64,000 bases of DNA from Crocodylus rhombifer. Its lineage: Eukaryota > Chordata > Crocodylia > Crocodylidae. Numbering within the stretch: position 1 is the stretch's first letter; each line of letters begins with the position of its first letter. A program made the translations under genes and the position numbers. The notes under the pieces are model-generated. The model did not search any database. It saw only the letters and a list, made by a program, of their open reading frames with translations, and was not told where the DNA came from. Below, in pieces: positions 46,805 through 55,200 of the stretch. The DNA lies in NCBI GenBank assembly GCA_038503035.1, contig JAVSML010025185.1, positions 299,842 to 363,841 of the forward strand, given 5' to 3'.

Positions 46805-48678
46805 CCAGTCAGGGGGCAGGTCAAGAAAGCTAAGGCGGACATAGAACTAGGACTAGAGTCGAAGATCAAAGATAGTAAATGTCCTTTTTCAAATATATAG
46901 GGAGGATGAAGAAAGCACCGGGAAATGTGGGCCCCCTGCAAGATTCTCTGGGCAATCTAGTGGTTGCGCCAGAGGAGAAAGCAGACCTCTTTAACCAATT
47001 CTTCACCTCCTTTTTCTTGTGCAGGGACCTGGGCTTCCCCACCGTGATGCAAGACAGACTTGAGGGGAATGCCTCCAGACCTCAGGTTGGGGGAGGACCA
47101 CGTTAAAGAGCTTCTGGAGAAGCTGGACGTGTTCAGATCAGCGGGTCCAGATGCTTTCCACCCCAGGGTGTTGAGGGAGCAGGCAGGGGTTATTGCAGGG
47201 CCCTTGGCACAGCTTTATGAGCACTCATGGTGCTTGGGCCAGGTGCCAGATGATTGGAAGATAGCCAACATGGTCCCCATCTTTAAAAAAGGGAGGAGGG
47301 AGGATCCGAGCAACTATAGGCCCATCAGGCTTACCTCAATCCTAGGGAAAATCTTTGGGAAGATTATCAAGGAACACATCTGTGATGGGCCAGCTTCAGG
47401 GATAATGCTCAAGGGCAACCAGCACGGTTTCATGAGGGGCAGGTCATGTCAGACCAACCTGATTGCCTTTTATGATCAGGTCACAAAAGCCTTGGATGTA
47501 GGTGTCGCTGTGAACGTAGTCTTTCTGGACTTCAGCAAGGCCTTTGACACCATCTCCCACCCCATCCTCATTAAAAAACTAGGCAACTGTGGCATTGATG
47601 CCTACACAGTGAGATGGATTGCAGATTGGCTGAAGGGTCATACTCAGAGAGTGGTGCTGGATGGGTCATATTCGACCTGGAGAGAAGTGGGCAGCGGACT
47701 TCCCCAGGTCTCGGTCCTTGGGCCGACGCTGTTCAATTTCTTTATCAGTGATTTGGACGTCAGGGTGAAAAGCAACCTTTTTAAATGTGCTGATGATACC
47801 AAAATTTGGGGTGAAGTGAGCACGCTAGTAGGGAGGGAAAGACTGCAGCAAGACCTGATAGGTTACAGGGGTGGGCTAACAAAAACAGGATGCGTTTCAG
47901 TACTGACAAGTGCAGGGTGCTGCACTTGGGCAGTAGTAACCAGCAGCACACTTATAAGATGGGAAACTCCCCTCTTGAGAGCACAGAGGCAGAAAGAGAT
48001 CTTGGAGTCATTATTGACTCCAAGATAAACATGGGCCAACAATGCGAGGTAATGGTTGGAAGGACTAACTAGACCTTGTTGTGCATCTACAGGTGTGTCT
48101 CAAGTAGGGCCAAGGAGATGATCCTCCCCCTCTATGCGACACTCCACAGCTGGAGTACTGTGTCCAGTTCTGTGCGCCCCACTTCAGGAGGGATGTGGAC
48201 AACATTGAGAGGGTCCAGAGGAGGGCCACCTGCATGATCTGGGGACTACAGGGCAGACCCTACAATGAGAGACTGCGCGACCTGAACCTGTTCAGCCTTC
48301 ACAAAAGAAGGCTGAGGGGGGACCTGGTGACGGTCTATAAACTCACTAGGGGGGACCAGAAGGGTTTGGAAGAGACCTTGTTTCCCCTAGCACCCCATGG
48401 CATAACAAGGAATAACTGCCGTAAGTTGTTGAAGAGTAGGTTTAGATTAGACATCCGTAAGAACTACTTCACAGTCAGGGCGGCTAGGATCTGGTACCAA
48501 CTTCCAAGGGAGTGGTGCTGGCTCCTACCCTGGGGGTCTTTAAGAAGAGGTTTGATGCCTACCTGGCTAGAGTCATTTGAGCCCAGTGTTTCTCCTGCCC
48601 AGGCAGGGGGTCAGACTTGAAGATCTACAAGGTCCCTTCCAACCCTACTGTTATGATTCTATGGATAGCCCAGTCAGG
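46805..48678 (+). mobile_element. 5'-truncated CR1 LINE (copy E) with 9-bp target duplication
   Basis: The element body 46814-48669 is bounded by the direct repeat CCAGTCAGG (46805-46813 and 48670-48678). It starts within the ORF2 linker (VKKAKADIELGLESKIKD) and ends with AGATCTACAAGGTCCCTTCC...CCCTACTG and a TATGATTCTATGGATAG tail. Same subfamily as B1. Confidence 0.93.
46822..48620 (+). pseudogene. CR1 ORF2 linker and reverse transcriptase remnant (E)
   Basis: Pieces in order are KAKADIELGLESKIKDSK (frameshift near 46882), KYIGRMKKAPGNVGPLQDSL, a frameshift near 47085, then a 322-codon frame (47060-48028) with DDWKIANMVPIFKKGRRED, GNQHGFMRGRSCQTNL, VVFLDFSKAFDTISHP, GSGLPQVSVLGPTLFNFFI and KCADDTKIWGEV. 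Another frameshift follows near 47860, then NTDKCRVLHLGS is read as STDKCRVLHLGS (47890-48072), then after further breaks [17 protein letters not shown] (48195-48620) ending QLPREWCWLLPWG and AQAGGQT stop. Core is CADD (both Asp kept), while PQG of the template region is PQV. Confidence 0.86.
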
Positions 48679-49018
48679 TGGGAATAGTATAGTCCTGAGG
48701 CTGGGGCAAACAGCTGAGCTTTCTGAGGCCCCGGGCTGTGCTGCAAACACACACAACCATTAGCGAGATCAGGTTAACCTGATATTGATCTCAGTTAGTG
48801 CATCTCCTCAGGTGAGATAACTTAGATGGAGTACACTCTTTTTGGGGTGATTTAAACCCTCCGAACACCTGCATGGTTGGTCATTTAGAATGACTTAATT
48901 CAGGTTAGGTCAGTCTAAATGTAACACCTATACATACCCCATTGCTTCAATATATACTTAAGTGTTTTACCAAATAAAGATAAAATTTATCACATGCTTA
49001 ATCTTAAGAATATTTCAG
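48679..49018. other. Non-coding DNA, nothing recognised
   Basis: No coding or repeat signal was seen. Confidence 0.5.
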
Positions 49019-49300
49019 ACAAGGTTCTTTGGGTAAATTTGATCTCTTTTATTAGACCAAGTCAAATAGTTGGAAAAATTCTTTTGAGCACAAATACACT
49101 TTGCAAGGCTAACAAAGCATCTGCAGTTGTTCTGTGCTCTTCCTGGACTAGTAAAGAAGGAAGGGACTGGCATGCATTCAAGAAAGCCAGGCAAGGCTCT
49201 TTAGGTAGATGTGATATCTTTTGTTAGAACAACTGAGTAGTTGGAAAAACATTGCAAGCTTTTGGGCACAATCACCCTTTTTCAGGCATAGGAAGTCTCT
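49019..49300. repeat. Two diverged direct copies of a short dispersed repeat
   Basis: Copy a begins near 49019 (CAAGGTTCTTTGGGTAAATT) and copy b near 49193 (CAAGGCTCTTTAGGTAGATG). Both continue TTGAT/TGATATCTTTT-TTAGA-CAA...AGTTGGAAAAA, and both end with GAGCACAAATACAC / GGGCACAATCACCC. They lie 174 bases apart in the same orientation. A low-copy local duplication or two insertions of the same SINE/MITE-like family are both possible. Confidence 0.55.
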
Positions 49301-49959
49301 GCTGTTCTGAGACTTCAAGGAATGAAAGAAACTAAAAGTGTGACAGGATGTCAGTGAGAATGTAAATAGGTGGAAATTAGGAAAAAATGTAGAGCAGGGA
49401 AGAGAGAGAGAAAAAATGAGGTGGGGGATGGGAGCCAATGGTGTGTAAGGGAGACTCTACAGTAGTAGATTTTCACTTTATACTCCTAAAACCACATTTA
49501 AACATGTATGCTAAGCAACTGTGTAAATCAGGCCAACTATTTACATAGCTAAATATGGATTTTTGAAACTCATATGTGGCATCCCAGTTTGAAAATTTCA
49601 GCTATTTCTTTTCTGATTTTGTGCTATTTAGAGAGATTTCCTGCCATTTTTAATATTGTTTCAAACTATTTTTTCACCAAAAATGTCTATATGCCTATAT
49701 TTGGTACTATCACATGAAAAAAAGTGACATTATTAAATAACAGTAGAACAATACCAATTTTTTATAAACATACAAAAAAAAGGCATGCCTGTATTGGTTC
49801 ATGCAATATTGTTTACATGTTCAATGAAATTCGGAGGTACAACAACTATGGGTAGATAACATTAATGTGCATGCATGTATCAGCTACAACCCACTTGAAA
49901 TTTATCTTAAAGGATCTAACTCAATCTAGAAGAGAATCTGATTATCTGGTTACTTTCTT
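49301..49959. other. AT-rich non-coding DNA, nothing recognised
   Basis: Purine-rich around 49380-49420; otherwise unassigned. Confidence 0.5.
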
Positions 49960-50690
49960 GTTGGATACCCATGTTGAACAAGGAGAAGGTAAGGCTGGGT
50001 GGCAACTTAGGGACTAATTGGATCTGACAGACATGAGCTTTTGTAAGCAACAACTTACTTCCTCAGATGCTATAAATGAACTTGCCAAAAAGAAAGGGTT
50101 TAAAATAGAAAGTAGTTTAAATACAGGGGAGGAGCACTGCTAAGAAAAGCAAAAAGTGGACTGAGTAGTTCAACAGAGATAAACAGAGCAGTTGACACAT
50201 AGAAGGACAAAGGATTTAATAGCTGGAGTTAATAGCTAGTCCTAGTAATGGGATATGAATCCATACTCTCTGTTGAGATCATGCTTAATACGATTCACTC
50301 TGTGGATAATTTCACATTTATGTTGGTTTTTAAAGTTTTGTTGTTTAAGGAGAGCTACTGAGCAGTGATAGAAAATACAGAGTTTAAAGTGTTCTGCCCT
50401 GGGCTTTTGTGCGCTTCTAGAATTGATATCAAATTTGTGTCCAGCCATTCTGTTTGTCTCTATCAGCCGTATCCCCTTTTCCTTTCCTTTGTATTTACAT
50501 TCCTTTCTTTTTGTATTTACATTCCTTTCTGTTTAAAACCCTTTCCTTCTGCAAGTCCATTCATAGCATGTGAGGAAGTAGTCTGTTACCTATGAAAGCT
50601 CATGCATCTCAGAACTCATTAGTCTCCAAGGTGTCAACCCGTCGACTACCTTCTGCCTGACTTTGTACTAACATGGCTAACTGCCTCTGT
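49960..50690. mobile_element. Non-autonomous DNA-transposon-like element with ~120-bp inverted ends
   Basis: The left arm (about 49960-50075) reads TTGGATACCCATGTTGAACA ... GAAGGTAAGGCTG ... GGGACTAATTGG ... CATGAGCTTTTGTAAGC. The reverse complement of 50567-50690 reads TTAGCCATGTTAGTACAAAG ... GAAGGTAGTCGAC ... GAGACTAATGAG ... CATGAGCTTTCATAGG. The two arms are thus inverted, diverged copies, with about 490 bases between them. The interior (50110-50560) has no coding signal. A related fragment may lie at 4125-4170. The superfamily is not assigned because the target duplication is unclear. Confidence 0.5.
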
Positions 50691-51610
50691 ATTGAACAAT
50701 TTAACATGTTTCCCAAGCATCTTGTTGAACAAGAAGCAAAAACTTAAGCACTGCAGAGACTTCAAGAGACAATTAGTGAATCTCATTTCTGAATTTCATG
50801 GCTTTTGTGGGATTAAGTCTTATACTCTTACAGTAACACAGTTTTCCCTGATCTAATTATACATTGCTTTTAACTGGAAGTGACAATTAAAAATGTCTCT
50901 TTACTATTATTCAAAAGAGAAACTTACAAGGGGCACAGAACCTGAAGAACAATTGGAAAACAGCTGCTGTTTAGCATTTTCAGTAAAACTTCCAGATTCC
51001 TAGTAGGTATGCTTTAGAAAAAGTCAATTAGTAATTTAAAGCAGAACAGAATTCATCAGTATCTATATCCTCACCAGCATCAGGGGAGTTTTCATTTAAT
51101 TAGCAAACTTGCAGTGGGGGTTTCCTTTGTATGTTTCACAATTAAATTTACATTACACGGGCATTTTTTAAAGCATTACAAACCTCCAAACAGTGATAGA
51201 GAGCAGTGTGTCCATCATTTTTATCATAAATAACATGGACCAAGAACACTGGTTGACGTGTCAAATTAGTCAGTGAAGAGGGAGGATATTCCCTGACTGG
51301 CCTTCTGTTATGCAGCTAGAGAACAAGGGAACACCCAGATATATGCCTCATCTATGCAATGAAATTACTAGAGTAATACAAAGCCATTGCACACTGGTGT
51401 AATACTATTGAAGATACTGAAAACTATGCAGCTGATCTGTAGAAAGTAAACTATATCCTTCTGCAACTGCCCAGAGATTACCAATTAATGTCTGGACTGG
51501 GGATCCAGCAAAATACCAAAAGAAAAAAATACCAGAAGAAGAGCAAAAGCAAATCAAATCTTTCTAAAGATACTATTTATTCTATAAGAATGCATACCTA
51601 CTAGATTAAG
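50691..51610. other. AT-rich non-coding DNA, nothing recognised
   Basis: No coding or repeat signal was identified. Confidence 0.55.
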
Positions 51611-51723
51611 GGTGCATCTACACATGCAATTGATGTGCCTTAAGGCTACTGTGCAAGGTTACTGTAAAATAAAATAAGGCTCAGTAAGTTTTGCCAAGGA
51701 ATGTGTCTACATGTGTGTCCTGT
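51611..51723. mobile_element. Possible short Harbinger-type MITE
   Basis: Starts GGGTGCATCTACACATGCAA and may end AATGTGTCTACATGTGTGTCC. It sits just outside the longer element whose end is GGGTACATCCACACATGC at 51748. It could instead be the true outer end of that element, extended by a duplication of the terminus. Confidence 0.35.
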
Positions 51724-52215
51724 TGGGCGCAAATATGCACCTAATGGGTACATCCACACATGCAGGCATGTGCGCTTGCAGCAGCTCAAATAGGAGCAGC
51801 ACAAATTTGAGCTGTCAATTTTTGCCTCAAGGCATGTGCCCAGACATTCACTTTGGTGTGGTGCAAGTTGTGCCACTTGGGGCAACATAACCCTGCCCAG
51901 CTCATCCCAGTTCTGTAGCCAGGGGGAGCTAGAACCTGGGGCCAGCACCTGTGCTGGCCCCAGCAGTGTACAAACCTGCCCTGGCAAGCAACTCAGGGCT
52001 ACTTGCCTTCAGGAGCTTCTGAGGCCCAGCCAGTTGGTTTCTGGAGACACTACCCCTTGCACCAGCTGGACTGCTGAAGCAGCCCTGACCTGGAGTGGTC
52101 CCTAACCTTCTGCCCACTGCAGCAGCCTGGAAGTGGGGACTGCTGCCTGGCTGTGACTTCCCGCCACCTGTGACAGCATCCGCCCCCTTTAACCTGCAGC
52201 TTCATAGCTGCAAGC

Positions 52216-52370
52216 CTACCAGACCCAGTACTCTGCCATCTGGGTAGTAATCACCCAAAAGATGTACTCCTTTTGATGGGCTGCTCTGAACTGTCCAAGT
52301 ATGTCCTCTTGGCCCCAAATGGCCAACAGGTCAGCCACCTTGTCTGTCCCCCAGCTGGGTCTCCAGTGCT
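52216..52370 (-). pseudogene. Harbinger Myb/SANT-like DNA-binding protein remnant
   Basis: One minus-strand frame reads RPSWGTDKVADLLAIWGQED, then ILGQFRAAHQKEYIFWVITT and QMAEYWVW before a stop at 52216. This follows the trihelix/Myb-SANT pattern W-x-x-x-E/K-V-x-D-L-L-x-I-W-G-E-E-x-(V/I)-x-x-x-(F/L)-R, then an aromatic-rich helix and ...M-A-E. In PIF/Harbinger elements such a protein binds the transposon ends and brings the transposase to the nucleus. Leftward DNA (52200-51950) is GC-rich and could encode the decayed remainder (for example TSRLLQWAEG resembling T-C-R-F-Y-x-E-L-H). No start codon is obvious. Confidence 0.65.
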
Positions 52371-52435
52371 AGCCATCAATAGGCTCCTCTGCCCAGGTCT
52401 CGCCACTTGTCTCACCAGCAAAGATCCTGGTGTTC

Positions 52436-52550
52436 CCTGTTTAAAAAATTCAAAATTCTCTGATAATAAACCCAAATTCTCTCATTAAAATACCCAAAAT
52501 AGTGTTCTTTTGCTATTAAAATGAAATGCCACTATATATAGAGAAATCAG
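52436..52550. mobile_element. Fragment of a hAT MITE related to the palindromic element at 63633
   Basis: The string ATTAAAATGAAATGCCACTATATA near 52517 closely matches ATTAAAATGAAACGCCACTATGTG read on the minus strand at about 63757-63734. The preceding TTCTCTGATAATAAACCC and CTCTCATTAAAATA correspond to its TTCTCTGA...ATCCCC...TTCATT blocks. Only one arm is present. Confidence 0.5.
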
Positions 52551-53739
52551 TTGGACAAAGTTTTATTGATATATTTACAAGTTTAAAGCAGTTTGAAAGT
52601 CTACCAGTGCTTCTATCAGCATGATAAAATGGATTCTAAATATCTATATACTTTGGCATTTAATTTTGGCTTGACATAGAAAAATCAGAGCTGCCCCTAC
52701 CCCCTTTGGTCACCAGTATGTGCAGCACTGAGCAGTACTAGTGCCCTGCCCCTGCCCTTGCCCCTCACTCTCAACCCACAGCCTGCCCCCCCACCCCAGT
52801 CCTCTCGCTCCTGACCCACAGGACCAGGTATGTGGGTGAGGTGTTTGTGGGAGTGGCTTGGGGTTGTGGGGTTTGTGGGGGAAATGTGAGTGTGGCGGGA
52901 CTGTATGGGGGGGCTGCTCAGGAGAGGTGGGTCCCCTGCCCCCTGCAGGGCACAGACCACCTTCACAGCTCATGGACTGCCCCTCCCATCACAGGGGCTA
53001 CAACTCCCCCAACAGGGGCCAAAGCTTCTATGCATGTCCCCCCACCCCCTACTTACCTGGAATGGAGCCGGGGTCCAGGTCCCTGCAGCCTCCACTGCTG
53101 TTTGCCTTGCATGGGCAGGCAGCGTGCTTCAGTACCAGGGCAAAGGGCAGGCATAGAGACAATCTAGCAGCTACCAGAATGTCTCTTTGGAGGCTCTGGT
53201 TGCCTCAGGGCATAGTCCTGGACCATACCCTGCTCAGCTTTTTTCCACCATGTTTTATTTTGATACCTGGATAGCCAGGTATCAAATTTTGAGCCCCTGC
53301 TGCAACTATGCAGTGCAGGGACCTGTTTTTGTTGCTGCTTCATAGTTCCCTGGCCACATGCTTCTCTGGCCCAGAGCAGTCTGCAGCTGGCATGGACCTC
53401 CAAGTTGTTGTCCCTAGAGCCTGTGCCCAGCATGCCACACCTGCTCCTCTCCCAAACCCTGGTAGTGATGACCAGCACCATGGGCTTCTGCTTGCTGCTG
53501 CACTCACTGCATTCCATAGTTGCAGTGACTATCTCCCAGGTGGGCCTCAGCCCTGCTCACCTTACCTTGCTGCATGACCAGGCACAGGGCCCAGTCTGTG
53601 GCCCAGTGCCCCAGGACCATTGGCTACCAGCCCCTAAGCTATCTCCAATGTCATAGCAGGGACACTGTTAATATTTAAATTGTCTTTGCCATGGGTGCTG
53701 TCCATGAATTCCTGGGGCTCTGGCCCTGGTGCTTCTGGG

Positions 53740-54617
53740 TCTGCCCTACCAGCTGGGACTGGTGGCACCACATTGTCCAGCACACCCAGGATGATGACCA
53801 GTCATCTCTGGACCCCTTTTGAATGACACATGCCATCTTACAGGAGCTATTTCACCAGCTTGGCCCTCCAACTAGAGACCTGGTTGGCCATTGGCAAGCC
53901 CACCACACCTACAAGCCTGCGCAACTTTGGCCACCTGTTTGAAGTGGGCAAGGCAACCACTGGGGAAGCTGTCCTGGAAGTCTGCCGCACCCCCTAGGCT
54001 CTAAGCCACACCGTGCTCTGAGTCACTTACCCCTGGAGGTGGTGGTGGGTTTCTAAGCCCTCAACCTTTCACTGTGGATTGGTCCCTTAGATAGCACTCA
54101 TATCTCCATCACCTGCCAACCTCAGGTGGGACCACCCATACTGGTGGGGCTTCCACTCAGTCATGCTGTAGGCTGTGGTGGACCACTGAGATGCCTTCAC
54201 AGGCTTCAGCACTGGTTGGGCTGGCAGCACCCACAATGCCTGGATCTTCCAAAACTCCACTCTATCAGCCCTGGTGGAGAGAAGTCGCCTTGCACCAAGT
54301 GTCCTAGACCTGAAGCTGGTCAACGTGACTGTCCCACCTCTCCTCATCAGGGACTCTGCTTACCTGCTGCTGCCATGGCTCACGTGCCCCTACACTGGCC
54401 AGCACACTTCAACGGGTAACTGGGCCAGAGCCACCCTTTGGTTGAGTATGCCTTTGGGCACTTCAAAGGATGCTGGTACACCCTCACCACCAACCTCAAG
54501 TTCACAGAGGCCAGAATCCCTTGGGTCATTGCTGCAGCCTGTGTGCTGCACAACATATGTGAGGCCCAGGGGCAGTTCTTCTGTGAGACCTGGGCAGAGG
54601 ATGCACAGAAGGTGTAG
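53740..54617 (+). pseudogene. PIF/Harbinger DDE transposase (HARBI1-like, DDE_Tnp_4 family), frameshifted
   Basis: The plus-strand translation follows the family in order, crossing frames. An N-terminal block WWHHIVQHTQDDDQSSLDPF resembles I-V-x-x-x-W-D-D-E-Q-W. The helix-turn-helix region at 53884-53990 is LAIGKPTTPTSLRNFGHLFE, then VGKATTGEAVLEVCR. The first catalytic Asp lies in LDSTHISIT (54090-54092). Next come AVVDH (54172), a stop, FTGFSTGWAGSTHNAWIFQN (relatives have H-D-A), VTVPPLLIRDSAYLLLPWLT with the second Asp at 54352, a frameshift, then VEYAFGHFKGCW with the catalytic Glu at 54444 and RIPWVIAAACVLHNICEAQG, ending at a stop at 54615. All three probable DDE residues survive, but at least two frameshifts and two stops inactivate it. 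Confidence 0.82.
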
Positions 54618-54835
54618 GACACTTGGCAGTAGGAGCATCAGGTACCGTAGCAGTGGCAATGAGGATTCAGATTTTCTCTATGCCCTCTATGCAATGCGGG
54701 TTCAGATTTTCACCCAATCAGCCATTTTTAAGTGGTCTGCAGCCATACATTTGTGTTTGATCACAACTATAGATCACTTTCTGTGGCCAGATCAGGGGAA
54801 AATTGTCACTTCCATGGGTGACTGGTACCACCTTA

Positions 54836-55200
54836 GTCAGGGGGGCATGTGCCCCCCCCAGCAACCAGTCAGCAACTCCCGCAGCCAATCACACTGATTG
54901 GGGGGGGAGATCCCCCCATGGCTGATCATGCTGACTGGGGGGGGCAGTGTCCTCCCACAGCAAAACTTATCAACTGGTGAGTGGCCATGCTGCTCCTGAA
55001 AGTGGCCAGGGCACTTGTGGAAGTGGCCACGGCTCTTCTGGATGCAGCTGCAGCCTACATCCAGCATTCACACACCCCAGCTGGCACTTGCAGGGGAATC
55101 ACCGATGCTCCCGCCTGCTCCCCCGCCCATCGCCTGAGCAGGGAGCACAGCCTGACAGGGGGTGCATACATCGCCACTGATCATTTCTGTCTGTGCCCTT
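54836..55200. repeat. GC-rich repeat DNA with G/C palindromes
   Basis: Contains a perfect palindrome-like GGGGGGCATGTGCCCCCC at 54841, and two phrases of the form AATCACACTGATTGGGGGGG / GATCATGCTGACTGGGGGGG about 45 bases apart. No coding match. It may be the end of an unidentified non-autonomous element that interrupted or replaced the right end of the Harbinger. Confidence 0.4.

Larger units (their letters stand above)
51748..54700. mobile_element. Decayed autonomous PIF/Harbinger DNA transposon
   Basis: The left terminus GGGTACATCCACACATGC matches those of the MITEs in this window. Inside are remnants of the two proteins typical of the superfamily: a Myb/SANT-like protein pointing left (52216-52370) and a DDE transposase pointing right (about 53740-54617), a divergent arrangement. 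The right terminus was not found; 54836 begins unrelated GC-rich repeat DNA, so the right end may be lost or obscured. A fragment of a hAT MITE (52436-52550) sits between the two genes. About 3 kb is a reasonable size for an autonomous Harbinger. Confidence 0.75.

Noticed and set aside
52697..53274. Several 87-138 codon ORFs between the Myb-like and transposase remnants
   Set aside because: GC-rich composition, both strands open, no domain; probably the spacer or decayed N-terminal part of the Harbinger element.
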